Shown one piece after another: positions 1-9,717 of a DNA stretch of 34,372 nucleotides. The stretch covers positions 1-34,372 of the forward strand of contig CALJUX010000055.1 of NCBI GenBank assembly GCA_937978655.1. The letters run 5' to 3'. The notes below the pieces were generated by a model, which had not been told where the DNA came from, searched no databases, and saw only the letters and a program-made list of their open reading frames with translations. This DNA comes from an uncultured Chromatiaceae bacterium (lineage in GTDB: Bacteria; Pseudomonadota; Gammaproteobacteria; Enterobacterales; Alteromonadaceae). The position numbers and the translations under genes were made by a program. Position 1 is the first letter of the stretch, and each line of letters opens with the position of its first letter.

Positions 1-55
1 AGCGCAGATACTGGCTTGGCTATAACGAAGTGGCCAAAATTGGTTGACCACTACA
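1..55. mobile_element. Terminal 55 bp of an insertion sequence (left edge)
   Basis: The first 55 bases, ending in GACCACTACA, match the reverse complement of the last 55 bases of the window at 52 of 55 positions (differences at 23, 29 and 42). The outer tip reads TGTAGTGGTC when viewed from the junction, a TG...CA tip as in IS3-like elements, but I cannot name the family. The element body lies outside the window. The junction at 55/56 falls inside the gmtY coding frame, so the IS has removed or displaced the gmtY 5' part. Confidence 0.75.
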
Positions 56-775
56 CGTCGACTCCCGCTGTTCCCAGAACTGAGTTTATTTTCAACAGAG
101 TTTGAGACAAAAGATCACCTCTTTCGCTGCGTAAGCGACACATCCGAGGCTTTTCATCTCTCATCTAGTAGTTTGATAAGCAATATTGCTTACCTCTTCA
201 GAGAAAAACTAGACATTAAAAGTGATCGAATAGCACACCATCGCCTTTCCTTTACAAATAATCGCTGGCGTCACACCCAATTAACGCTCGCTGCCTGGAT
301 GGGATTAAGCCCTGCGCAAATTGCCGCAATTACTGGTGTCACCGTGGATGCAATAAAATTTTACATTGATTTAAAAGCGCCCGAACGCGTCAAAATTGAC
401 GAAGCCTTTGCAGGTAACAGTGTCATACAGCGCTTTGATAGCGTATCTACAAAACAACTACAGCAAAACCCTGATTTTATAGTGAAAAGCTCTTTTGATG
501 AAGAATTGGGACACAAACTTAACCCGGCCAATTGCGCAAGTTGTAAGTCAAAAGGCGGAGCCCCAATGGGGTGCTATCCTTGTGATAATTTTCGACCGTT
601 AGAAACTGCAAACCATCAGCAATACTTAGATAAGGCCGTGCGCAAGCTGGCAATCAATAGCCAAACAGGCCATCCCGCCACCGTTAAGCGACTACAAACC
701 ATTATTCTCTATATCAGAGTGACGATTGCATTGTGTCAGGAGCGAAAAAACCAGAAAGTGGGATCGCAGAAATGA
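56..775 (+). pseudogene. gmtY: 5'-truncated GMT tyrosine recombinase GmtY
   Basis: This is the C-terminal part of a tyrosine-recombinase-like protein, assigned to GmtY because it lies directly upstream of gmtZ and gmtX. A box-II-like stretch NRWRHT (Arg at 269-271, His at 272-274) is followed about 30 residues later by the candidate nucleophile Tyr at 362-364 in KFYIDL. The first position of the usual HxxR motif is Asn here. A CxxC...CxxC cluster (NCASC, GCYPC) near residues 160-180 suggests a zinc-binding tail. The N-terminal domain and box-I Arg are missing because the IS end at 1-55 interrupts the gene. An in-frame TTG at 44, inside the IS, could only start a truncated product. The stop overlaps the gmtZ start in ATGA. 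The GMT proteins are known as mobility genes of gammaproteobacterial defence islands. The family call is from context and motifs only. Confidence 0.7.
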
Positions 776-3087
776 ATACAATTAACCGATATATTGATAA
801 CCAACGCGCCTACATAGCTAAAAAGAAAGCACAGCCGCTGATTGGATTTACCAATACACGAGGTGAGCCTGCGTCCTGGCGAGATATTGCGGTAAAGTTC
901 ACCGACAACGACAATAAAACCATGAGTATTTTCTTTTGCAATCAAAACAGAAAAATACCAAAACTAGTAACGCACTTTACTGATGATGACCGACTACCGC
1001 CTGAAATACATGACATACTACTATCCTATGCCATTGATTCAGTTTGGAAAAACACCACAATAGGCAATAAATATGCTAAAATGAATGTAGCAAGACGTCT
1101 CCTTTGCCTACTAGATGAGAATATCGCTACCGCCTCCCTTGAAAAAATCCAGCGCGCCATCGAATCAATGAGAAACACCGCGACCTTGGAAGTATTCATT
1201 GACTGGTTGCATCACCACAAAATGCTACCCAGAAGCTGTAAGCCTTGCATAAAGAAAAAATTCAAACCAAATCGAAGCAAATGTGGAGATGATGCACTAG
1301 AAGCGGAGCAAAGCACATTGCCTTCGGAAAAAGCGCTACTGGCGCTCGGTGCGATTTTCCATGATGTTATTCCACCCTATCAAAATGATGACAAAGACAA
1401 TATTGACGCGTGGCAGTCCCTTACAGCTTCGAAGCATGGGCTGCGAGATAGTTTTTGTTGTACCATGTTAGCACTTGGTATGGCATCACCTAATCGAATT
1501 GGCGCAGAGCAAGTTCTTTTAACGGCGAAACGCGTTCAGCGCCACACACAAGTAATCAATGGACAGAAACAAACAGTACACTACCTCAACTGGCGTGGCT
1601 CAAAAGGGTATCAGGACAATCAAAATCACATCAATGCCGAAATGGTCGATAGCTTAGATAGAGCCTTACAATACACCATTCTTATAACTGGACCTGCAAG
1701 AGCGCTGGCAAGATTCTATCGACAGCCGAATCGCCCGCTGAAAGAGGTGCTGGGTGAATTTAAGCCTAGCGATCAAAATATGGCTTTGCTTAAGCATTCC
1801 ATGAATCAATCAACGAACCTTTTACACCTTGGTTTACTGCTTGGTTTTTTTGACGGCAGTGACAAATGTGTACGAGTCACCCCCGACACCAAGGGGGCAA
1901 TAGATGTATCAACCACCACCGAGATATTCATCAAACCCATCGCACAGCTTGAATCATTTGACAGACTGCTTTTCAAGTCTAATTGCATTTACGCTAAAGC
2001 ACTTACAGGAAACCTTCTTACGTCCAGTAGTCAATTCAATAAGTACACAATGGGCAAAAAAGTACTCACCGTGACAGCATTTCAAAATCACACCATCAAG
2101 ATGAATCAACCTCAATTAAGAGGTTACAATAACCATCAAACTAAATCTGTGAATTTTGAAGAAGCGTTATTTGCTTACACCCAAAAGCAACTAGGCGGCC
2201 AAGTGAAACATCCCTTTCTTTTGGTGCCGATTAGTTCACTAAGTAGAATTTTTTCTGACGACTTAATTAAACGTACTTATAAATTAGCTCCTACAATTTT
2301 TGAGCGATACGGGTTTGCATCCAGTTTTTTTCTCAAGCCACACCAGCTGCGACATTGGCAAAATGACTACCTTGCAAAGAAAGGCCTGCCTCACCACCTC
2401 ATCACGATGCTTTCCGGACGAAAAAGCGCTGAACAAACACTGACCTATATCCATACAACTGACGCCCAGAACGCCAGTGTGATTGGGGACATTTCCTACT
2501 CGAATGAGCTTGAAAATGCTGTCGAGAGTAAGATTGCGCTGCGTATTGTGACCATGAAACAATTTAATGAGGCTATCAACAATGAAACGCCGACTTTTGT
2601 TCATGAGACCGGGTTTTGCACGCAAAACCTCGCCCTATCCCCCTGCACCTATATGTCAGAGTTTGAAACGCAATGTACGTTATGCTCATCTTCTTGTCAT
2701 GTGACACAGGATCGAGAGGCAATAGCCTTACTCCAGAAGGATTTAAAAGTACAAATGCATAACCTGGAAAGGGCCCAAGAAGCGATCAACTTTGAAACCA
2801 GTGAAGGGATGCAGAAGTGGTATAAAACCCATTATCGCAACACTTGTATGCTTAAAAACCTCATTGAAGTGCTATCCGATGATGCAATAGAAGCAGGCAG
2901 TATGGTTCGATTGCTCACGCGCTCAAACAGCATAAGAATAACCAACCTAGAAACAAAAACCGTGGAAGATCGAAAGTTAGCGCTACCTGATACCGAGCAA
3001 GCTGTTCAAGCCGCGATTGAGGCAAAAAACAATAAAAGCAAAGACGAATCCACGAATAATTTCTTAGCGTTTCTAGGCTCACTCTAA
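772..3087 (+). CDS. gmtZ: GMT integrase GmtZ (VPA1269-like tyrosine recombinase)
   Basis: This is a 771-residue DNA breaking-rejoining enzyme of the GMT set. I chose ATG 772 because it overlaps the gmtY stop as ATGA; an in-frame earlier start at 733 would overlap gmtY by about 40 bases. Candidate catalytic residues are box-I Arg242 (NRIGAEQ), His524 and Arg527 in HQLRHW, and Tyr559 in LTYIHTT. The position between them is Arg (SGRKS) rather than the more common His. A Cys/His cluster near residues 615-645 (GFCTQN, SPCTYM, TQCTLC, SSCH) may bind zinc, and a charged helical tail follows. The size and layout fit VPA1269-type proteins. It presumably acts with GmtY and GmtX to move the island. This copy looks intact, but its partner gmtY is broken, so the island may be immobile. 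Confidence 0.8.
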   Translation: MNTINRYIDNQRAYIAKKKAQPLIGFTNTRGEPASWRDIAVKFTDNDNKTMSIFFCNQNRKIPKLVTHFTDDDRLPPEIHDILLSYAIDSVWKNTTIGNKYAKMNVARRLLCLLDENIATASLEKIQRAIESMRNTATLEVFIDWLHHHKMLPRSCKPCIKKKFKPNRSKCGDDALEAEQSTLPSEKALLALGAIFHDVIPPYQNDDKDNIDAWQSLTASKHGLRDSFCCTMLALGMASPNRIGAEQVLLTAKRVQRHTQVINGQKQTVHYLNWRGSKGYQDNQNHINAEMVDSLDRALQYTILITGPARALARFYRQPNRPLKEVLGEFKPSDQNMALLKHSMNQSTNLLHLGLLLGFFDGSDKCVRVTPDTKGAIDVSTTTEIFIKPIAQLESFDRLLFKSNCIYAKALTGNLLTSSSQFNKYTMGKKVLTVTAFQNHTIKMNQPQLRGYNNHQTKSVNFEEALFAYTQKQLGGQVKHPFLLVPISSLSRIFSDDLIKRTYKLAPTIFERYGFASSFFLKPHQLRHWQNDYLAKKGLPHHLITMLSGRKSAEQTLTYIHTTDAQNASVIGDISYSNELENAVESKIALRIVTMKQFNEAINNETPTFVHETGFCTQNLALSPCTYMSEFETQCTLCSSSCHVTQDREAIALLQKDLKVQMHNLERAQEAINFETSEGMQKWYKTHYRNTCMLKNLIEVLSDDAIEAGSMVRLLTRSNSIRITNLETKTVEDRKLALPDTEQAVQAAIEAKNNKSKDESTNNFLAFLGSL

Positions 3088-3096
3088 GGGTATGAT

Positions 3097-3522
3097 ATGG
3101 CATTTAAATCACTAGAAACTGAACAACAAATCTCCATACAAGCCCTCATTCGAAGCTGGAAAGGCAAGCTAACCTGGGATTTATTAGTCACAAAAATAGA
3201 ATCCAGCTTAGGTATTGCAACCACCAGACAAACACTCGACAAGTACGCCAATATCAAGCACGAATACAATCAAAAAAAACAAGTTTTAAGAGGCAAGCCA
3301 GTTTCGGCTGAAAATAAGGAGCTGATATCTTACTTGCAAAAAGACGTGGATTTAGCTGAAAAGATGATCAAACTCGAAGCGCAGCTTGCAGTTGCACACT
3401 CAGAGATTGGTAAGCTCCACGCTTTCATTCAAAAATTATCCAGTATTAGCAAAACGAACCCAAGTGTCATGGATGTGTTTCAAAGGACCTTACAAGACGT
3501 TGAGCGTAAAAGAGCGCCCTAA
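3097..3522 (+). CDS. gmtX: GMT small protein GmtX
   Basis: This is a 141-residue, lysine-rich helical protein, the third member of the GMT trio. ATG 3097 lies 9 bp after the gmtZ stop, with AAGGG just upstream as a ribosome-binding site. The first about 60 residues could form a small helical DNA-binding unit (TTRQTLDKYANIKHEY). The rest is predicted coiled coil (LAEKMIKLEAQLAVAHSEIG). No catalytic motif is visible. Its molecular role in GMT transposition is not something I can read from the sequence. It is co-transcribed with gmtZ, and a hairpin terminator follows at 3586-3629. The assignment rests mainly on gene order and size. Confidence 0.72.
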   Translation: MAFKSLETEQQISIQALIRSWKGKLTWDLLVTKIESSLGIATTRQTLDKYANIKHEYNQKKQVLRGKPVSAENKELISYLQKDVDLAEKMIKLEAQLAVAHSEIGKLHAFIQKLSSISKTNPSVMDVFQRTLQDVERKRAP

Positions 3523-3585
3523 GTTACCAGCAATTGCCGAGCACAAGTCATTTTGTTGCTATTGCCGAGTACTAGCTTTTCAGAT

Positions 3586-3629
3586 AAAACGAATGTCGAC
3601 TTTGCCTTATTTGCGGACATTCGTTTTTT
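3586..3629. terminator. Bidirectional hairpin terminator after gmtX
   Basis: A perfect 12-bp stem (AAAACGAATGTC at 3586-3597, GACATTCGTTTT at 3616-3627) encloses an 18-nt loop and ends in a T run, with an A run on the other side. It lies between the convergent gmtX and the minus-strand gene ending at 3703, so it can serve both. The same stem core recurs at 26016-26063. Confidence 0.75.
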
Positions 3630-3702
3630 CGAGAACTCAAAGTGTATCCTATGTTCAGGTGGCAAATCTCAGTGTGCCACTACAACTACAGTGCGATTAA
3701 AT

Positions 3703-5577
3703 TTATTTACTACTCAGCATTCTAAAAATATCGAGGGCTTTTGAGCAGGTAAAATACAAATATGGTTCTAGTATACAAAGCCTTTCGAGCATTACCCCTA
3801 TTCTTAAAATAGAGTCTTCGCTAATTGGCAGATACGCCAATTCTGTACACCATTGCCCTATAAATTCAGCCCAGCCATCTCTATTATCAAAAGCTGCTCC
3901 CGCCACAACACCTAATGCAAGATAGTTTTCGGGCTCAGAATCCACATCTATATAGTCCCGATATAGACGGCTTAAAATCACCAACGACCCAGCAAGCTTT
4001 ATACTTCTGGTCATACAAGACACTTGCGCTAACCCGTTTAAAACCTGATAGATAGAATCTTTGTCGTTTACCGCTGCCAACTTATGTTGTGCGCTCTCGA
4101 GTAGTGAAACAATACGATCCAAATATTCATCATCAATATTCCAAAAGGGGGCTGAGTTCATTAATACTCTAAAGGACTCAAGTGAAGCCTCATTTCCAAT
4201 ATGCTTAGCAAGCAACTGCGAGATTTCGACCGGCACAACCGATGACGTAGAGCCACCTTCCAGTGGCCCAGGTAAGAATGAATTAATATTCAATCGCGAG
4301 CCAGACAGAATCTCTTTTTGAAGATATTCAATCACCTCGCTGTTATCACCTTCCTGACACGTGTTGTATACCCGCCCATAAAGCTCATTTATAAATTGCT
4401 TTGCGGTTAAGTACGTTGGCAGCCATCTTGGCTCTGCCATTAGATCAATAAAGCTTTGGCAGACAAAAGAAAGCCCCCTTTGTTGAGAAGCCCACTGCTC
4501 TACTTTTTCAAAAGTAACAAACTCTTCCAGCCCAACCTTAACAATTAACGATGACTGGGCAAATGAAGCAAGGCGCCTGTAGAATGGGGGCATACCCCTG
4601 AATATCTGCAATCTCGCCAATTCTCCATCAACAAAGATGGTCATTGAGCAAAATAAGCGTATGTTATCTAAAGTTTTTTTAGAATTTATGCATTCAAATA
4701 GCTGTTTAATAATCGTTGATGATGAATTCTTAAATTTCAGTAAACCTACTTCTAGGCATGATATTAAAAGTATTGGGTGGCAGGTTTCAATTGCTCGATT
4801 GGCTGTTGACAGATACGCAGCCTCGTCAACAACTCTAATGGAAATGACTGCTGAGATAGACTTGTGAATGCACATTAAAAAATCATTCTCAGTCAGCTCG
4901 TTTTCCATTCGGCTAGCAAAATACTGATTTAGCTCGACTTTACAGTACTCATCGATATTTTTACTTCCGCAATATTTCCCCACAAGTCTTTCGTAATAAC
5001 GAATATTGTCTGGAACCAGCGTAGAAAACTTATTTGCCCCCCCTTTAAATTCTTGTCTCAATAATGCATCTATGTGACTTGGTGAACGATCCAAATCAAC
5101 CAACAAGTCTGATACATTATCATCACTGAGTGTTAGCCCAGAAAGCACTACATTCCAACGCTCCCACTCATCTTTTGAAAGCGACCTGTCCTTCGCCTCT
5201 TTTTCAAATATTCTTAACCGCGTCTCGATATCAGCACATAACGGCCAAAAGCTATCGTTAACTATTCGCATGGCCTCCTTGGTTAAAGAAAAGGATGGGC
5301 GTTTGCCTGTCTCATGGCATAGAGACCAAAGATTGCTATTAGTATCCTCCAAATAGAAATCTTCACCGATATTGTTAAAAGCACTGCGGATAGCATTAAA
5401 GAGAGAGTTTCTAGAAAATGATATATCTCTATCACCAAAACTAACCGTTGCATCTGTAGCTAGTCCCAGTTCTTCTAACAATTCAGAATCAGACAATAGT
5501 TCCGCCCGTAACAGGCTAGGAAATAAATTGATAGCATGGGAGGCCATATAACCACACATCGAATCGGTTCTAGCCAT
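3703..5577 (-). CDS. Unknown 624-residue helical protein, partner of the PIN-domain protein
   Basis: I do not recognise this family. The protein appears soluble and almost all alpha-helical, with no signal peptide, no membrane segment and no nucleotide-binding or nuclease motif that I can see. Its start codon lies inside the end of the upstream 1360-residue gene (8-nt overlap, ATGGCTAG), so the two are almost certainly translated together and probably form one functional unit. That unit lies just downstream of a type I restriction-modification operon and beside the GMT mobility genes, a setting typical of anti-phage cargo. By analogy with two-gene nuclease systems it could be an inhibitor, sensor or adaptor for the PIN-domain protein. 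This is inference. Coding frame and length are secure; function is not. Confidence 0.8.
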   Translation of the reverse strand: MARTDSMCGYMASHAINLFPSLLRAELLSDSELLEELGLATDATVSFGDRDISFSRNSLFNAIRSAFNNIGEDFYLEDTNSNLWSLCHETGKRPSFSLTKEAMRIVNDSFWPLCADIETRLRIFEKEAKDRSLSKDEWERWNVVLSGLTLSDDNVSDLLVDLDRSPSHIDALLRQEFKGGANKFSTLVPDNIRYYERLVGKYCGSKNIDEYCKVELNQYFASRMENELTENDFLMCIHKSISAVISIRVVDEAAYLSTANRAIETCHPILLISCLEVGLLKFKNSSSTIIKQLFECINSKKTLDNIRLFCSMTIFVDGELARLQIFRGMPPFYRRLASFAQSSLIVKVGLEEFVTFEKVEQWASQQRGLSFVCQSFIDLMAEPRWLPTYLTAKQFINELYGRVYNTCQEGDNSEVIEYLQKEILSGSRLNINSFLPGPLEGGSTSSVVPVEISQLLAKHIGNEASLESFRVLMNSAPFWNIDDEYLDRIVSLLESAQHKLAAVNDKDSIYQVLNGLAQVSCMTRSIKLAGSLVILSRLYRDYIDVDSEPENYLALGVVAGAAFDNRDGWAEFIGQWCTELAYLPISEDSILRIGVMLERLCILEPYLYFTCSKALDIFRMLSSK

Positions 5578-8500
5578 CCAAACCTTCCTCCAATATCGCT
5601 TGATGAGATATGCTTTTAACCTGTAGTTTCATGGATTCAATTAGATGCTGAAAGCTCAGGGGATCGATATCCTTCATTGGAGCCAAAACAAATTCATCCA
5701 CCCATGCTTGGTAGCCTTCCTTTTGCTTACCAGTTACAGATTCTGGCACAAACAACATGGCATTAACCTTTAAAACCTCGCCGAAGTACGCTAATTCTCC
5801 GTCGCCCCTAATCTGGTGGGTTTGAGCCCATTCTCTGTAGCCAATAAGCTCATACAGCCAGCAGGATCTAATGCGACTTAGTTCGGGTGGAATATCGTCA
5901 GACCACTGAGTTTTTAATGCTTTTGCAATTGTTTTCATCGTCCCATGTAGCCACAGCGCATCTCTGGGGAGCTGCACCAGACCGCTAATCCTAGTCAAAA
6001 GCAGATTTTCTTTTATCTGCCTTAGCTGTTTTGTTGGTTTAAACTCACTACCCACAATAGCGGAGTGATCTAGATGATATTCAAGCTCCTCTGAGGTAAT
6101 GGCAACAAACTCAAACCCTAGCTCCCGAAGCGATGTTCTGGCATCAAGCTTCTGCTCTTTAGAAATAAGTCCTTTATGGTGTAGTGTCTCGATGAAATCT
6201 AACGATGAATAAATGGGTAATTCTCTTTCATCAAATGCAAGATTTTTATTTCTATTCATAAAGCGATCATCTATCAAAGCTGCATCGCATAATTTAAGAG
6301 CCTCAAAAAGCTCTTCTGTTGGCATCGCATAGTTATGATTAGATGCGGCGACTTGCTCTCGATTTAGCTGCATTTCAGCAAGAATCACTTTCCCTGTTTC
6401 TAACCCTTTAGAAAATAGCTTTCTTATATTTTCTATTTTCGAATCAGCTTGCTCAGTTATTGAATCGTAGTTTATCAACGACCTATACCTATCACGTTCG
6501 CCTTTAAATACATAGACTTCGAATCCGGCCTCGCTAAGCTTGTCGAGCATATCAACGGCCATCAGATAGGTAATTGACAGTGAATCAAGAAATAATCTTG
6601 CACCTCTCACCACGTCAAGATCGGTAGGCCACTCTTTCTCGTGTTGACGAAGGTAGTTTAAAGCTTTGACACGCTCAGCTTCAGTGATGAAACCTAGGTC
6701 TTCGAGTTTTATAATCAATTGCGAACATGAAATTAGACTGTCATGAAATGAAGAAAGATCAACTTCCACGTCCCTGAAAGAGCCACCGACTTTGTAAACA
6801 GGGTATGAACACACTACTAACGCTTGAGATTCATTTTGAGAATTAACACTCACCTCCTCAAGCATAAATGCAAGCTCATCACCTACATTCAGCGCCAGCT
6901 CAGGATTGTTGATTTTCTTAGGATGAAAAACGGAAATCTTGCCATCAGAAACCTGTCGTTCAAAATACTTTGCCTTTTCAATTTGGCTCGGTTGATGAAA
7001 AGCAACTTTCTGCTTCTCTTCAAACAGCCATCGCATAAACGAATGTGGAATGACTATTTTTCCAAAGCAATCAAATAGATGGGCTAGCAGCCCAATATTT
7101 TCCAAAACCAAAGCACAGGATGAATCGATTGCAATAGTCTCACTCGCAATAACCTGTTCCAGTCTTTCACCATGAAATATCGGGACTATATTTTTCCGCC
7201 TAATATCTTTCGCATTTTTGTTTTCCAGAGGCTGAATCAAATAAAAATCAGACATAGTCCTGTTTAGTAGTTTCGCTACTGAAAAAATGGGCGCATCGCC
7301 ATCAAAATATGCCTTATAGACCTTTTGGTTTTTTGCCCTAGTATCAGACATCATCTCTTTTAGGTCTTCTAATGAAGCACTATGCAATGGACCGTCGTCA
7401 TTAGAAAGAACCACAGCTTTGTTGAGCCACTCAGATGTTTCTTGACTGTCTTCCAAGCCTATTGTTGTCGCTATGAAGTATGACGATGCCAGTACTTGAG
7501 GATCATTCTGATACTTTCCTGTACAGAACTCTAGTATTTGCCTAGTTCGTTTAGGGGAAACAGCCTTAGCTAGTTGGGCTACCTGTAATAGTTCATCAGC
7601 TTTCAGCTCATCTCGACTATTCCAACTGTACTCTACAAAAATACTGAGAGACTCCCAGTCGCCGCCAAATATAGATAGATTTATTTCCAGTGTTTTCAAA
7701 CTAGGTTGTCTTGACTTAGATTGCTTCAACATCGCAATCTGTTCATGTGCGCCAAGTAAGTCGCCTTTTCTGAAAAGACACCAAGCCCAGTGAACCTGTA
7801 GCCCCTCGCTGTACTTGACCAAATCCAAATTATCTGACAGAAATCGGTGAAGTTCAGCGAACCTTCCCAGCGCAGTGGCTGCATTACAGGTTCTTATAGC
7901 ATCAGACTCTTGGCCTGTGCGGTCAAAAAGCTCTCGGCAGTAGGAGTAGTAGCTATCCCCTCGATTTTCCTTTTCTAACAAATTAACCAAATGAGCAAGA
8001 TCAGATAAAGATTTAGCTTGCTGATATTGACCTATAGCTAACGCAACTGGATCGGCGCCTTTGGCTGAGTCGATGAGACTTTGCAAATTACTTATTTCGG
8101 CATCGGGCGCTCCCGAATCCTTTACCTGCTGTAAAAGTTGTTGTGCATCATTGATCAAACCTGATTTCACCAATGCTTCAATTTCTAGAGTACTAATAGC
8201 TAAGGAATTAACGGCCCTTTCCATTTGATGTCTATGGTGCCGGATGTAATCCACTACTGCAGACACTGGCTGTTGTGTCTGCGCCAATACAAACCTGGCT
8301 AAACCGAGAATTGCGTTATTCTCAGGAGTTAGCACTGTTTGTCTATTTACCTCACTTTCAATAGACTCAAAATCGATATCAATTCCAAAAGCAAATGCCA
8401 ATGGTAAATACTCAAGTGTTTTTTGAGTGTAATTAATGAAGTAGCTCTGAAGTTTTATCATCGCTTGCTGGTGTGTTTCACTGTTTCTAAGCTCTAGCCA

Positions 8501-9652
8501 CAACACATAGTTATCGGACATATTCGCGACATCTTCCGCGCCGAGAAGCCTTGCCAGATTCGAACAAACTTTAAATAGCTGGGTCGCGCGATTTCTAAGC
8601 ACTAAGGATTCAGAATCATCCGCAAGTGGAAACCTATCGGCTGCGAGGGGTACAAAAAGTAATACGCTCTCACGAAGTTCAACCGCCTTAATTGCATTAA
8701 CCAAAAGCGTAAATGCAGAAAGCTGTGCTAGTGCTGGAGATACAGACAGGGATTCATCGGCTATTGCCTCGACAGCATTTAAAGCCACTTCCCATTGATG
8801 TTCAGATAGCAAAACAGAAACTAAAACTACCTTTCCATCATGATCTAAGTCTTGAATACTTAGCCCTGCATTTTCAAGCCAGTCCAAGGCAGCATGGTTG
8901 CCCTCCACTGTCTTTTTAATCATAAAAAAAGCAGCATAATTTGTTGGATTGCATACCTTAAGCAAACCAGAAGCCAGGTCCACATTACTTGATCCAATAG
9001 CCTCAATAAAGGCATGTGCTATATTCGATTCCTCCGTTGGACAAAGCATTTTTGAAAATGATAACCAGCTTTTAGCATTTTCAAATTTATCCCTCGCTGA
9101 CAAGTATCTTGCCAGTAGCGCTAGCGCTTTGGCTTTTGTTTGAGAGGTACCGCCTGACAGCTCACCACCAATAATGCTTTCAGCTAGCGCCATCGCCTTA
9201 TCTTCCATGCGAAACGAGCCAAAAAAGCGTAACGATGAAATCTCGCCAACAAGCTTTTCAATTTTTTCGTCTTGAAGATGCTGAGCTGTAAATCCAGTAT
9301 TCTTCATAAGTGCTGTTATTTCATGGGCGACTTGTGAAGGGAGCTCTTTGAGTTGATGGGGTTGATAACTATTTCTCTTTAGCATCACATCAAGGAAATA
9401 TACAAAAACGCTTAAACTAATAAGGGATGCACCAAGAAGATAATTTGGTTTTAGAAGAGGAACACTATAATTTTGGAAAAAATTCTGGTGTACTAATATC
9501 CAGTTAGCAACATCAACCCATATTGGAACACTAAGAGATGCTAAGCCTAACGTCATTGACGGCACAATAATTTTCATCGCCAATGAAGGATTCCAACGAA
9601 CCTTTAAAAAATCCAGTAGATCACGAATTGCTTCATTTAGATCAAATTTCAT
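5570..9652 (-). CDS. Membrane-anchored helical-repeat protein with two PIN-like nuclease domains
   Basis: This 1360-residue protein has four visible parts. Two membrane helices lie near residues 26-54 and 71-90. A long helical, TPR-like region runs from about 100 to 800 (many short helix pairs such as LALLARYLSARDKFENAKSWL). A first PIN-like domain starts with AIDSSCALV at about residue 842 and includes VIPHSFMRWL and GDELAFML. A second PIN-like segment starts near residue 1018 (ARLFLDSLSITYL) and includes ALIDDRFMNR near 1127, followed by PIYSSLDFIETLHHKGLIS, a layout seen in VapC-type nucleases. PIN domains are metal-dependent RNases, so an RNA-cleaving effector held at the membrane is plausible. 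It starts 65 bp after hsdR and overlaps the 624-residue gene. Two-gene PIN-containing systems have been reported from GMT islands (I recall GAPS6), but homology is unchecked. Confidence 0.85.
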   Translation of the reverse strand: MKFDLNEAIRDLLDFLKVRWNPSLAMKIIVPSMTLGLASLSVPIWVDVANWILVHQNFFQNYSVPLLKPNYLLGASLISLSVFVYFLDVMLKRNSYQPHQLKELPSQVAHEITALMKNTGFTAQHLQDEKIEKLVGEISSLRFFGSFRMEDKAMALAESIIGGELSGGTSQTKAKALALLARYLSARDKFENAKSWLSFSKMLCPTEESNIAHAFIEAIGSSNVDLASGLLKVCNPTNYAAFFMIKKTVEGNHAALDWLENAGLSIQDLDHDGKVVLVSVLLSEHQWEVALNAVEAIADESLSVSPALAQLSAFTLLVNAIKAVELRESVLLFVPLAADRFPLADDSESLVLRNRATQLFKVCSNLARLLGAEDVANMSDNYVLWLELRNSETHQQAMIKLQSYFINYTQKTLEYLPLAFAFGIDIDFESIESEVNRQTVLTPENNAILGLARFVLAQTQQPVSAVVDYIRHHRHQMERAVNSLAISTLEIEALVKSGLINDAQQLLQQVKDSGAPDAEISNLQSLIDSAKGADPVALAIGQYQQAKSLSDLAHLVNLLEKENRGDSYYSYCRELFDRTGQESDAIRTCNAATALGRFAELHRFLSDNLDLVKYSEGLQVHWAWCLFRKGDLLGAHEQIAMLKQSKSRQPSLKTLEINLSIFGGDWESLSIFVEYSWNSRDELKADELLQVAQLAKAVSPKRTRQILEFCTGKYQNDPQVLASSYFIATTIGLEDSQETSEWLNKAVVLSNDDGPLHSASLEDLKEMMSDTRAKNQKVYKAYFDGDAPIFSVAKLLNRTMSDFYLIQPLENKNAKDIRRKNIVPIFHGERLEQVIASETIAIDSSCALVLENIGLLAHLFDCFGKIVIPHSFMRWLFEEKQKVAFHQPSQIEKAKYFERQVSDGKISVFHPKKINNPELALNVGDELAFMLEEVSVNSQNESQALVVCSYPVYKVGGSFRDVEVDLSSFHDSLISCSQLIIKLEDLGFITEAERVKALNYLRQHEKEWPTDLDVVRGARLFLDSLSITYLMAVDMLDKLSEAGFEVYVFKGERDRYRSLINYDSITEQADSKIENIRKLFSKGLETGKVILAEMQLNREQVAASNHNYAMPTEELFEALKLCDAALIDDRFMNRNKNLAFDERELPIYSSLDFIETLHHKGLISKEQKLDARTSLRELGFEFVAITSEELEYHLDHSAIVGSEFKPTKQLRQIKENLLLTRISGLVQLPRDALWLHGTMKTIAKALKTQWSDDIPPELSRIRSCWLYELIGYREWAQTHQIRGDGELAYFGEVLKVNAMLFVPESVTGKQKEGYQAWVDEFVLAPMKDIDPLSFQHLIESMKLQVKSISHQAILEEGLDG

Positions 9653-9717
9653 TAAGTAATTCCAGATGAAGGTGTCCGATTACAAATGTGCCAAGGTACC
9701 AACTACGAGCTAACTAT

